NCBI RefSeq assembly: GCF_017908035.1
Contig: NZ_JAEQMU010000005.1
Coordinates: 248,001 to 312,000, forward strand
Direction of reading: 5' to 3'
DNA from: Sphingobacterium tabacisoli
Lineage (GTDB): Bacteria > Bacteroidota > Bacteroidia > Sphingobacteriales > Sphingobacteriaceae
Length of the DNA: 64,000 bases
A program made the position numbers and the translations under genes. Below the pieces are notes generated by a model. That model was not told the DNA's origin. It made no database searches and saw nothing but the letters and a program-made list of their open reading frames with translations. Below are positions 44,750 through 53,087 of this stretch, one piece after another (the first letter of the stretch is position 1; the number at the start of each line of letters is the position of its first letter).

Positions 44750-45325
44750 CTAGGCAAGCGTAGCCTGAACCAAATAAGGTAAAATCTCCTTTTGGAAAGA
44801 GATAAAGTTCTTCTTCACATCTGCATCGGTCACAGCCGTGAAAGCAAATGAAAAGACAATATTTTTACTTGTCTTAATTAAAAAAGTCAGCTTCTCTTCA
44901 GCGATCGTATTCCCAATAGCCTCATTTTGAATAAAAGAACTCAACAGCAAGAACTCAAGATCATCCGACAGCGTCTTTAGATACTCCTGTGCATTAGTCG
45001 ACTCACGTATAAACTCCCATCCAACAAACTCATTACAAACGGTATAAGTGACCCGGCTCACCCTCAGAATTGTATTAGCCAAAAAAGTGGAAAGATCCTT
45101 CTCCCGTACACCAGAGCTCAAGATATCTTGCACATTCTCACGTATATAGTCCATAAGAACCTCATGCAAAATCGACTCTTTAGAAGAAAAATATTTATAA
45201 AAGGTAACTTTGGATATATTGGACTGCTTAGCCAATTCGTTTACACTGGTTTTATTATAGCCATATTTACGAAACAAATCCCGTGCGGCCTTCTTAATAA
45301 CAACAACCAGATCTTCCTGACTCAT
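44750..45325 (-). CDS. TetR/AcrR family regulator
   Basis: 191 residues. The N-terminal HTH (ARDLFRKYGYNKTSVNELAKQSNISKVTFYKYFSSKESILHEVL) is a standard TetR DNA-binding domain; the rest is the helical ligand-binding part, with no family clue to its ligand. It lies 2 bp after a small lipoprotein gene, which in turn overlaps pheS, so it is transcribed as the tail of a pheS operon, an odd place for a TetR gene. Confidence 0.9.
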   Translation of the reverse strand: MSQEDLVVVIKKAARDLFRKYGYNKTSVNELAKQSNISKVTFYKYFSSKESILHEVLMDYIRENVQDILSSGVREKDLSTFLANTILRVSRVTYTVCNEFVGWEFIRESTNAQEYLKTLSDDLEFLLLSSFIQNEAIGNTIAEEKLTFLIKTSKNIVFSFAFTAVTDADVKKNFISFQKEILPYLVQATLA

Positions 45326-45327
45326 AA

Positions 45328-45735
45328 TTAATTAGAAACTGTATAAGAGGTTCCAAATTTTCCTACTCGATAGGGCTTTAAGGGACATTCAGCGATAGCA
45401 AGCGGAGATCCGTCTTTTAAAAGCCATTTAGCTCCACTCACAGGGTCGTGCGCTATAGAAGAGCCATAGAGTTCAACGCGATTTCGCTTCTCCGGATTGA
45501 CAGGACTGCAGCGATCAAAGGCAACAAATCCATCCCCAGTATTGTATACAATCAATCCACAAACGCCCCCATCAACATAGTCAGCCCCCATAGCGGCAAA
45601 TAACTTGGGATGGGATCCCTGTGAAAAACCGGAATGCACTGTAGTATTAGGTATTACATTGCAACCACTACTTCCACACCCCCCGAGCAGCGTGCTAAAA
45701 AAAGCGAATGCAATGTAAATCCCAATATATTTCAT
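45328..45735 (-). CDS. Lipoprotein, possibly Rieske-like fold, function unknown
   Basis: 135 residues with a lipobox LGGC (Cys20). The mature part has GLIVYNTGDGFVAFDRCSPVNPEKRNRVELY and GAKWLLKDGSPLAIAECPLKPYRV. The layout resembles the small Rieske-type lipoproteins of Bacteroidota, but the Cys-His ligand pairs for a 2Fe-2S cluster are not present, so cluster binding is doubtful. Its ATG overlaps the pheS stop by one base (TAATG), and tetR begins 2 bp after its stop. Confidence 0.7.
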   Translation of the reverse strand: MKYIGIYIAFAFFSTLLGGCGSSGCNVIPNTTVHSGFSQGSHPKLFAAMGADYVDGGVCGLIVYNTGDGFVAFDRCSPVNPEKRNRVELYGSSIAHDPVSGAKWLLKDGSPLAIAECPLKPYRVGKFGTSYTVSN

Positions 45736-46772
45736 TATATAATCTCCGTTTCAAACTGCGACAGGAATCGAGCATCATTCTCAGAGAAAAGACGTAAATC
45801 TTTAATTTCGTATTTGAGATTAGTAACACGCTCTATACCCATTCCAAATGCAAACCCACTGTACTTCTTACTATCGATACCACAGTTCTCCAGAACATTC
45901 GGATCTACCATTCCACAACCAAGAATTTCGACCCAGCCAGATCCCTTACACAAGTTACAACCTGCACCTTTACATATCGTACATGAAATATCCATCTCTG
46001 CAGACGGTTCTGTAAACGGGAAATAAGAAGGACGGAAACGAACTTTTGTACCCTCTCCATAAAGCTCTTGTACGAAGTGAAAAAGAGTCTGTTTCAAATC
46101 AGCAAACGAGACATTCTCATCGACATACAAGCCTTCAACCTGATGAAAAAAACAATGTGCACGAGCAGAAATAGCTTCATTACGATATACACGACCAGGC
46201 ATAATAGCACGGAAAGGAGGTTTTCCCATTTCCATCATACGAACCTGTACCGATGATGTATGTGTCCGCAGGGCGATATCATTACCATCTTGCTTTTTAA
46301 TAAAAAAAGTGTCTTGCATATCGCGAGCAGGATGCTCAGGCGGAAAGTTTAAGGCAGAGAAATTATGCCAATCATCTTCTATTTCTGGTCCTTCAGAAAC
46401 AACAAAACCCAGCTTCTTGAAAATCTCTACAATCTCCTTACGCACCAAAGAAAGTGGATGGCGAGATCCTAGCTCCATCCCCTCACCTGGCAAGGTCAGA
46501 TCACTTTCTTTCCTTTCCAAAGCACTACTGGATTGTTGGAATTCAGCTTGGGCTTCTTGAAATTTATCTTCTGCCAACTGTTTAAATTCATTCAAGACTT
46601 TTCCTAATACCCGCTTCTCTTCGGATGAAACTGTCTTAAACTCTTCAAACAAACTTTTTACGATACCTTTAGAAACCAAAAATTTCAATCGGAATGTCTC
46701 CACATCGCCGATCGAAGCTGGAGCAAACTGCTCAATCTCTTCTGTATACTGCTTTATCTTATCTTGCAACAT
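45735..46772 (-). CDS. pheS: Phenylalanine--tRNA ligase alpha subunit
   Basis: 345 residues. A coiled N-terminal domain (to about 85) is followed by the class II core: motif 2 region FRAIMPGRVYRNEAISARAHCFFHQVEGL, and motif 3 GFAFGMGIERVTNLKYEIKDLRLF. CTICKGAGCNLCKGSGWVEILGCGMV is the usual PheS insertion with cysteines. It charges tRNA-Phe together with PheT, whose gene is not in this window. Confidence 0.97.
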   Translation of the reverse strand: MLQDKIKQYTEEIEQFAPASIGDVETFRLKFLVSKGIVKSLFEEFKTVSSEEKRVLGKVLNEFKQLAEDKFQEAQAEFQQSSSALERKESDLTLPGEGMELGSRHPLSLVRKEIVEIFKKLGFVVSEGPEIEDDWHNFSALNFPPEHPARDMQDTFFIKKQDGNDIALRTHTSSVQVRMMEMGKPPFRAIMPGRVYRNEAISARAHCFFHQVEGLYVDENVSFADLKQTLFHFVQELYGEGTKVRFRPSYFPFTEPSAEMDISCTICKGAGCNLCKGSGWVEILGCGMVDPNVLENCGIDSKKYSGFAFGMGIERVTNLKYEIKDLRLFSENDARFLSQFETEII

Positions 46773-46777
46773 AAAGC

Positions 46778-46806
46778 CAAAGATACGGCAAAAAATAAAA
46801 TTTCAA
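46778..46806 (-). promoter_or_regulatory. Promoter of pheS
   Basis: Minus strand TTG (46806-46804), 18-nt spacer, TATCTTTG (46785-46778). The -7 element ends 5 nt before the pheS ATG. Confidence 0.55.
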
Positions 46807-46831
46807 GAACCCCTTTTCTATTATTTACAGT

Positions 46832-47281
46832 TTAAAAGGGCAAACCGTCATCTTCCTCATTATTCTCCGTGAAGTCAACCTGTTGTTCCTGCGCTTGAGC
46901 AGTGCCACCTGCGGCACCTCCTGCCTGAGGATTTGTACCACCCTCGAAATCCGAACGTCGTCCAAGAATATTAAAGCTCTCCGCCACAATCTCTGTGGTA
47001 TACCGACGTACCCCTTCTTTATCTTCATAGGTCCGCGTACGAAGCTTCCCTTCGATGTATACGAGCCGGCCTTTGGTCAGGTACTTAGCAGCTACATCAG
47101 CTAACCCCCTCCACATAACCACATTATGCCACTCCGTCTGCTCTACCTTCTTCCCGTCCCGATTGAAAGTTTCAGAAGTTGCAAGAGGAAAACTAGCAAC
47201 GCTAATATTACCTTCTAAATAACGTAACTCAGGATCCTTCCCCAGATGACCCACTAAAATAACTTTGTTGACACTTGACAT
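46832..47281 (-). CDS. ssb: Single-stranded DNA-binding protein
   Basis: 149 residues. The OB fold begins VNKVILVGHLGKDPELRYLEG and includes TEWHNVVMWRGLADVAAKYLTKGRLVYIEGKL. A Gly/Gln-rich linker leads to the acidic protein-interaction tip ending DDGLPF. It coats ssDNA and recruits repair partners. It lies 24 bp after mutY, and the pair probably forms one repair-related unit. Confidence 0.96.
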   Translation of the reverse strand: MSSVNKVILVGHLGKDPELRYLEGNISVASFPLATSETFNRDGKKVEQTEWHNVVMWRGLADVAAKYLTKGRLVYIEGKLRTRTYEDKEGVRRYTTEIVAESFNILGRRSDFEGGTNPQAGGAAGGTAQAQEQQVDFTENNEEDDGLPF

Positions 47282-47305
47282 AATAATTTAGGATTTTGAT
47301 TTGGT

Positions 47306-48349
47306 CTATAAATACTTATCAATAAAAGAAAAAACAAGTTTATGTTTAGCTAATTTATCCAAATTTTCTAACAAAAAGTAATGCCATGTATCTTTTTTTT
47401 CCAAAACATCTTTAGCATTGGGCAATCTAAAAAACCGGGCATAGATATTTTGATGACTCAGTACATGCTTGGTCACTCCACCTAATGGTTTGACTACCGC
47501 ATCACCGAAAGCCGTCCGATATTCTTCGGTATGGATCAGCTCTTCTAACTCTAACTTATCTTTTGTCTCAATCAGGGGAAATTCATACATATTCGCCCAT
47601 ACATCTTCACTGCCTCGCTTTGACATCAAAATCATACCATCGTCCTCAATCACAAAGTAATTGAAATAACGATCTCGGGACTTTTTCGCCTTAAGCTTGA
47701 CAGGGAGTAGAGCTACAGTATCCTCCTCCAATGCAGCACACTCTCCCCGAAAGATACAATCCCCACACAGCGGTGCTTTGGGCTTACATACCGTCGCCCC
47801 AAAGTCCATAATAGCGTGGTTATAGGTTCCTGGATCGCTCGTACTGATCAGATCCTGAGCCAAAGCCTGAAACAACTTTTTTCCTTCGCCTGTATTGATC
47901 GCCGTCGGAATACCGAAAACCCGAGCAAGCACCCGAAACACATTTCCATCCAATACCGCCTTACATTCGCCTACAGAAAAAGAAGATATTGCAGCGGCAG
48001 TATATTCTCCTACTCCCGGCAGGCTTAACAGATCCTCATAATCACATGGAAACTGACCCTGGTAGTCTTGTACAACAATCTTGGCTGCCTTGTGCATGTT
48101 TCTAGCCCGAGAGTAATACCCTAAGCCCTGCCACAACCTTAATACCTCATCTTCATTGGCTGCCGCGAACTCCGCTACAGATGGAAAATGCTCAACAAAA
48201 GTGTAAAAATATGGAAGCCCCTGCTCTACTCTGGTCTGCTGAAGAATCACCTCAGACAACCAAATAATATAAGGATCCTGGGTCTTCCTCCAAGGTAAAT
48301 CACGGCCCTCCGATCGGTACCATGCTATCAGTTTATTTGCGAATGACAT
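47306..48349 (-). CDS. mutY: A/G-specific adenine glycosylase
   Basis: 347 residues from ATG 48349 (MSFANKLIAWYRSEGRDLPWRKTQDPY), the standard MutY beginning; the frame stays open upstream to 48451 but those residues are not MutY-like. The HhH-GPD domain has LPGVGEYTAAAISSF and the catalytic Asp in AVLDGNVFRVLARV. The 4Fe-4S cysteines are in CKPKAPLCGDCIFRGEC, and a C-terminal NUDIX-like domain reads opposite 8-oxoG. It removes A mispaired with 8-oxoguanine. Confidence 0.95.
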   Translation of the reverse strand: MSFANKLIAWYRSEGRDLPWRKTQDPYIIWLSEVILQQTRVEQGLPYFYTFVEHFPSVAEFAAANEDEVLRLWQGLGYYSRARNMHKAAKIVVQDYQGQFPCDYEDLLSLPGVGEYTAAAISSFSVGECKAVLDGNVFRVLARVFGIPTAINTGEGKKLFQALAQDLISTSDPGTYNHAIMDFGATVCKPKAPLCGDCIFRGECAALEEDTVALLPVKLKAKKSRDRYFNYFVIEDDGMILMSKRGSEDVWANMYEFPLIETKDKLELEELIHTEEYRTAFGDAVVKPLGGVTKHVLSHQNIYARFFRLPNAKDVLEKKDTWHYFLLENLDKLAKHKLVFSFIDKYL

Positions 48350-48412
48350 AGCGCAAAAGTGAGCATTTTTAACATAGTTTAACAATAACATGTTGAAAAT
48401 CAATAACAACAA

Positions 48413-48444
48413 ATTGATACTTAAGCACATAATATGTACTTTTG
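48413..48444 (+). promoter_or_regulatory. Promoter of the M23 peptidase gene
   Basis: ATTG (48413-48416), 20-nt spacer, TACTTTTG (48437-48444), 37 nt before the ATG at 48482. Confidence 0.6.
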
Positions 48445-48481
48445 CATGCACCGTATGTAATACACAATAAAAGTTGAGAAC

Positions 48482-49330
48482 ATGTTAAAAAAGAAATCAT
48501 CTGTATTGATTTGCATAGAGGGACATAAAGACAAGAACCTAGTAGTCCCCACACTTATTGTAAAGAATTTAAAAAATATAGCATTATCAGTTTCCGCACT
48601 CATTGTCACTTTGGTTGGCTCTCTGATCTATATGGCTCATAAGCAAGAGAAAGAATTAAACTCGCAGTATGAAGCAACATTGAATCAGGTAAACCAAAAG
48701 AACCGCCAGCTTACTTTAAAGAAAAATGAAACTGAACGGGGAATATTGGAAGCAAAAAAATCATTTGACAAAATAGATTCCACGCTGGCGATCATTAATC
48801 AAAAAATGAAAAACCGGGGGTTAAAAACCATTGCATTACAAAATGCGGGAGGCCCCGTCGAGCCTGACGAAGAGAATATCGATTTACTGAGCGAATACTA
48901 CGAGGAAGCCTTAAAAGACCTGGACAACAAACTATCCAACCTGCCCATTGGGATCCCTCATCAAGGCAAAATAACATCAAAGTTCGGTTACAGAGCCAAC
49001 CCATTTACAAATAGAGGCCGTGAGATGCACTCTGGTGTCGATCTGAAAGGCAACACGGGAGACCCCATCAAAGCAACTGCATCAGGCAAGGTTACGTTTT
49101 CTGGATATGATGGAGAATATGGGAATGTAGTCAAAGTGCAACATAAAAATGGTTACGAAACACGCTATGCTCACCTCTCCAAAACAAAAGTAAAAAAAGG
49201 GGATAAGATAGATGCAGGCAAAACTGTAGGCTTATTGGGCAGCACCGGACGTAGTACAGGTCCGCATTTACATTACGAAATCCTGAAAGACGACAAAAAG
49301 ATAAATCCTGAAAAATATTTCAGACTTTAA
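48482..49330 (+). CDS. Membrane-anchored M23 peptidoglycan endopeptidase
   Basis: 282 residues: a transmembrane helix at about 31-52 (IALSVSALIVTLVGSLIYM), a coiled coil (about 60-105), and an M23 lysostaphin-type domain in the last 130 residues. The zinc ligands are in MHSGVDLKG (HxxxD) and GPHLHYEIL (HxH), with the region GNVVKVQHKNGYETRYAHLSK between. It would cut peptide cross-links in the periplasm, or activate other hydrolases, during growth or division. Confidence 0.93.
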   Translation: MLKKKSSVLICIEGHKDKNLVVPTLIVKNLKNIALSVSALIVTLVGSLIYMAHKQEKELNSQYEATLNQVNQKNRQLTLKKNETERGILEAKKSFDKIDSTLAIINQKMKNRGLKTIALQNAGGPVEPDEENIDLLSEYYEEALKDLDNKLSNLPIGIPHQGKITSKFGYRANPFTNRGREMHSGVDLKGNTGDPIKATASGKVTFSGYDGEYGNVVKVQHKNGYETRYAHLSKTKVKKGDKIDAGKTVGLLGSTGRSTGPHLHYEILKDDKKINPEKYFRL

Positions 49331-49340
49331 GTAACAAGCA

Positions 49341-49378
49341 CTTTTCATACCTATCGACAGCTTCGATAGGTATGAAAG
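49341..49378 (+). terminator. Terminator after the M23 peptidase gene
   Basis: 12-bp perfect stem (49346-49357 with 49363-49374), extended by paired CTTT/AAAG flanks, with a T-rich stretch after. It covers an in-frame start at 49372 of the next gene, which supports the later start at 49396. Confidence 0.65.
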
Positions 49379-49383
49379 TTTTC

Positions 49384-49391
49384 TATCTTTG
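49384..49391 (+). promoter_or_regulatory. -7 element of the small membrane protein gene
   Basis: TATCTTTG, full match, ending 4 nt before the ATG at 49396. The -33 box is unclear. Confidence 0.45.
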
Positions 49392-49395
49392 TTTG

Positions 49396-49827
49396 ATGAA
49401 TCAAACATTCCAAATAAATACCCTGCATAGAGGCAGATACATGCTCTGTTTTTTTGTACTCCTTTTTGTTTTCGGAGGAATCAGCTCTTATATTCCACTT
49501 TCCGAAATCTATAAAATCATCATCGTACTTTTTACTATTCCGATCATCTTATACACCGCAGTAAAAGTCAGTCAACGTCCATCAACCTGGATATTAGACT
49601 CAGAGAGCTTGACAATAGCCTTTACTCAAGAGACACATGTATACCCGATCGCGGATATTGATCACCTACGGAGTCTGACACGCTCTGGTGGCAACCTATA
49701 TGTAATCTATCTGCGCAAAAAAAGCCCTGCTAGATATTGGCGCAATAAACTCTTCCAGGCAGACGACGACACCCTAGCGCTGCATGAAGCATTAGTACAA
49801 AGTGATATCGAATATTTTAAGTTTTAG
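49396..49827 (+). CDS. Small membrane protein with PH-like domain, function unknown
   Basis: 143 residues from ATG 49396. Two closely spaced hydrophobic helices (about 16-32 and 38-56, LCFFVLLFVFGGISSYIPL and IYKIIIVLFTIPIILYTAV) are followed by a cytosolic beta-rich part (TWILDSESLTIAFTQETHVYPIADIDHL ... NLYVIYLRKKSPARYWRNKLF). This plan resembles small bacterial PH-like membrane proteins, but the match is only by general shape. It stands alone. Confidence 0.65.
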   Translation: MNQTFQINTLHRGRYMLCFFVLLFVFGGISSYIPLSEIYKIIIVLFTIPIILYTAVKVSQRPSTWILDSESLTIAFTQETHVYPIADIDHLRSLTRSGGNLYVIYLRKKSPARYWRNKLFQADDDTLALHEALVQSDIEYFKF

Positions 49828-49883
49828 TTCAGTCGCTAGACATTTTTCAACCTAGTCTTAGCCAAAATTCACTTCGGTTTTTG

Positions 49884-49891
49884 TATGTTTG
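49884..49891 (+). promoter_or_regulatory. -7 element of the M1 peptidase gene
   Basis: TATGTTTG, full match, ending 4 nt before the ATG at 49896. No TTG at -33. Confidence 0.4.
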
Positions 49892-49895
49892 ACAG

Positions 49896-51764
49896 ATGAA
49901 GTCAAAAGTTTTCTTACTAGCATTAATCGCTTTAATCAGTATACAATCAACCTTTGCCCAACGGAAAGGCTATTGGCAACAAAAAGTCGACTACAAGATA
50001 AATGTCGATGTCGATGAGAAAAACTATCAGTACGATGGGACGATGACCCTAAAGTACACGAATAATTCGGGGCACAGCCTATCGAAAGTCTACTTCCATC
50101 TCTATTTCAATGCTTTTCAACCAGGAAGCATGATGGACTATAGGCTCTCCAACATTGCAGATCCCGACAGTAGAATGGCGACAAATCTAGGCACCAAAGA
50201 AAATCCAAAATGGGAAAGCCGTATCGCCAAACTGACACCAGAGCAGATTGGCTATCAAAAGATTAAAACGCTATCGATGAATGGTGCAAAAACTGATTTC
50301 AAGACAGATGGCACCCTACTAGAAGTCCGTCTTCCGCATGCCATCGAAGATGGTGCTACAGCAACCTTTGACTTGACCTGGACCGCACAGGTTCCAGAAC
50401 AAATCAGACGGGCAGGACGCAACTCAAAAGAAGATGTCGCATTGTCCATGGCACAGTGGTATCCCAAAATGGCACACTTTGATGAATTCGGATGGCACCT
50501 AGATGAATATGTAGCACGTGAATTTGTCGCTCCTTTCGGAAACTTCGATGTATCGATACACATCAATAAAAACTATGTCGTAGGTGCATCGGGCGTTTTG
50601 CAAAATGCAGACGAAGTAAAAGGCTACCAACGCAAAGCAAAAGTAAAAACACAAGGCAATAAAGCAACATGGCACTATAAAGCGGAAAACATCCATGATT
50701 TTGTCTGGGCAGCCGATCCAAAATTCGTAGTAGACTCTACCACGAATAAAAATGGTGTCACTCTATATACTGTATACATACCTGTCGATGATGCTACCAT
50801 AAAAAACTGGAAACAGGCGCTCGGTCTAGCTGCCGACTTTTTCGACTTGTGTAGCCAAAAATTCGGTTCCTATCCTTGGTCAACTTACACTATTATACAA
50901 GGAGGCGATGGCGGGATGGAATATGGAACAGCAACGTTAGTAACCGGAGGTAGAAATATAAAAAGTCTGGTTGGTGTTATTTTTCATGAAGCGGCACACT
51001 CCTGGTACCAGCACCTATTTGGCATCAACGAGACAGTTGATGAATGGTTTGACGAAGGATTTACAAGCTATGTGGAAGAACTGGGTATGCAGCAACTTTT
51101 TTATAAAAAGGGCGCACTAGAAACAAATCCAATGATAGAGGCCTACAGAGCCTATTACAAATTGGCGCTATCTGGTAAAGAAGAACCGATGAGCCTATTA
51201 GCGGACTATTACAATACAAACTACGGATACAGCAATCAAGCATACAACAAAGGAGCTGTCCTCGCAGAGCAGTTAGGATACATCATCGGAAAGTCCAATC
51301 TAGAAAAAACATTTTTGAAATTCTATGATATCTGGAAATTCAAACATCCAACTCCCAACGATTTCAAACGGGTTGCTGAAGATGTATCTGGAATCAATCT
51401 CAAATGGTACTTCAACCTATTTGTAAACACAACACGCCATATCGATTACGCTATCCAAGAGGTGACTGACAACAGTGTTACCCTACGCAACAAGTCCAAT
51501 CTAGCCATGCCAATAGATGTCCTGGTGGAGTATAAAGACGGTTCTAAAGAATTATTCTATATCCCACTACGTGAGATGCGTGGCGAGAAATCGGCAGAGA
51601 ACTTTGCTATCTACGAAAATGTCAAAAGAACCATCCTCGAAGACTGGAACTGGACTGTACCGACATACAGCTTTCCGGTGAACAAAGTACCATCCAAAAT
51701 ATGGATCGACCCAACACAACGCTTGGCCGACATTGAAGCTAGTGACAATTACTCCGCCCGTTAG
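49896..51764 (+). CDS. Secreted M1 family metallopeptidase
   Basis: 622 residues with a signal peptide (to about Ala21). The N-terminal beta-domain is followed by the gluzincin core: GGMEYG (339-344, the exopeptidase-type GxMEN variant), zinc motif HEAAH (His364, Glu365, His368) and Glu387 as third ligand in EWFDEGF. It is an aminopeptidase-like enzyme working in the periplasm or at the cell surface. Its stop is directly followed by the hemW start (no gap), so the two are probably coupled. Confidence 0.93.
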   Translation: MKSKVFLLALIALISIQSTFAQRKGYWQQKVDYKINVDVDEKNYQYDGTMTLKYTNNSGHSLSKVYFHLYFNAFQPGSMMDYRLSNIADPDSRMATNLGTKENPKWESRIAKLTPEQIGYQKIKTLSMNGAKTDFKTDGTLLEVRLPHAIEDGATATFDLTWTAQVPEQIRRAGRNSKEDVALSMAQWYPKMAHFDEFGWHLDEYVAREFVAPFGNFDVSIHINKNYVVGASGVLQNADEVKGYQRKAKVKTQGNKATWHYKAENIHDFVWAADPKFVVDSTTNKNGVTLYTVYIPVDDATIKNWKQALGLAADFFDLCSQKFGSYPWSTYTIIQGGDGGMEYGTATLVTGGRNIKSLVGVIFHEAAHSWYQHLFGINETVDEWFDEGFTSYVEELGMQQLFYKKGALETNPMIEAYRAYYKLALSGKEEPMSLLADYYNTNYGYSNQAYNKGAVLAEQLGYIIGKSNLEKTFLKFYDIWKFKHPTPNDFKRVAEDVSGINLKWYFNLFVNTTRHIDYAIQEVTDNSVTLRNKSNLAMPIDVLVEYKDGSKELFYIPLREMRGEKSAENFAIYENVKRTILEDWNWTVPTYSFPVNKVPSKIWIDPTQRLADIEASDNYSAR

Positions 51765-52895
51765 ATGATTTATTTCCACATTCCATTCTGCAAGCAGGCT
51801 TGTCACTATTGTGATTTTCATTTTTCAACATCGTTAAAATATAAAGAAGACGTGTTGCTGGCCCTACATAAGGAGCTAGCGACACGTACAATGTACCTGG
51901 AGGACAAAAAAGTGCACTCCATCTATTTTGGAGGGGGCACACCTTCCATTTTAGAGCCATCCGAAATACAGCACCTTATTGATCAGGTTGCCCATTATTT
52001 TGACATAGACCCTCAAGCAGAAATAACACTGGAAGCCAATCCTGATGACCTCACCCGGGAGAAAGTAAATGCTTTAAGACAAACCGCTATAAACCGGTTT
52101 AGTATCGGTATACAGTCTTTCTTTCAAGAAGACCTAAGCTGGATGAACAGAGCACACAATGCACAAGAAGCCGACGCGTCTATAAAAAGAGTTCAGGATG
52201 CCGGTTTCGAAAATATAACATGCGACCTCATCTACGGCTACCCTCTGCTGTCCAACGAAAAATGGAAGGCAAACATGGATAAGCTAACAACTCTTAACGT
52301 ACCGCACATCTCCTCCTATGCAATGACCGTAGAGCACAGGACAGTACTAGCACATCACATCAAAACGGGACGTACGCCCGCCATTCTAGAGGATCAGGCG
52401 GAGTTACAGATGCGAATGCTTATGGAGACGCTCACATCCCACGGATACGAACATTATGAGATCTCAAATTTTGCAAAAAATGGCAAATACGCCAAGCATA
52501 ACACAAATTACTGGAGAGGTAAACACTACTTAGGCATCGGCCCCTCGGCCCATTCTTATAATGGGATATCGCGAAGCTGGAATGTTGCAAACAATGCGAA
52601 ATACATCGCCGCACTACAAGAACACACAGAATACCAAGAAGTCGAACAGCTCTCCTTACAGGACCGTTACAATGAATATATCATGACCTCACTCCGCACT
52701 ATGTGGGGTGTACAGACAAAGCAGTTACAGGAGCAATTCGGATCGGACTTTCTTTCGCATTTCCTTCGTGAAATCGAACCATTTATTACGGAGCAGAAGA
52801 TAACATTAGACCATGACGGAGCTTACAAATTGACTTCTCAGGGAAAACTATTTGCAGATTTCATCGCGTCGGAACTCTTTTTTATCGAACATTAA
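51765..52895 (+). CDS. hemW: HemW, radical SAM heme chaperone
   Basis: 376 residues. It begins MIYFHIPFCKQACHYCDFHF with radical SAM cysteines Cys9, Cys13 and Cys16, then FGGGTPSIL, EANPDD and RFSIGIQSFFQEDL, all HemN/HemW hallmarks. The HemW-type single aromatic residue after the third Cys and the size (376 rather than about 455) favour HemW over true coproporphyrinogen dehydrogenase HemN. HemW binds heme and passes it to target proteins. Confidence 0.93.
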   Translation: MIYFHIPFCKQACHYCDFHFSTSLKYKEDVLLALHKELATRTMYLEDKKVHSIYFGGGTPSILEPSEIQHLIDQVAHYFDIDPQAEITLEANPDDLTREKVNALRQTAINRFSIGIQSFFQEDLSWMNRAHNAQEADASIKRVQDAGFENITCDLIYGYPLLSNEKWKANMDKLTTLNVPHISSYAMTVEHRTVLAHHIKTGRTPAILEDQAELQMRMLMETLTSHGYEHYEISNFAKNGKYAKHNTNYWRGKHYLGIGPSAHSYNGISRSWNVANNAKYIAALQEHTEYQEVEQLSLQDRYNEYIMTSLRTMWGVQTKQLQEQFGSDFLSHFLREIEPFITEQKITLDHDGAYKLTSQGKLFADFIASELFFIEH

Positions 52896-53054
52896 ACAAA
52901 AGCGCCTTCTCCAAAAGCTTGAACGAAATCGTTTTCATTGAATAATCAACAATAAAACAGCTATAATAGTGATAAATTAAAAAAAGAACACTATAAAGCG
53001 ATTTCATTTTTATCAATTTTTCAAAATCATTCGCTCTTTACACTATTAATGACC

Positions 53055-53062
53055 TATTTTTG
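53055..53062 (+). promoter_or_regulatory. -7 element of the GAPDH gene
   Basis: TATTTTTG, full match, 25 nt before the ATG at 53088. It lies inside an open frame extending upstream to 53049 and so supports the start at 53088. Confidence 0.5.
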
Positions 53063-53087
53063 CGACGTAATAGTTATAGCAAAAATT

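Noticed and set aside
47816..48028. Open frames on the plus strand opposite mutY
   Set aside because: Low-complexity translations with no start signal; mutY on the minus strand is intact and conserved.
48350..48451. Longer N-terminus of MutY
   Set aside because: The extra residues are hydrophobic and not MutY-like; ATG 48349 begins the conserved sequence.
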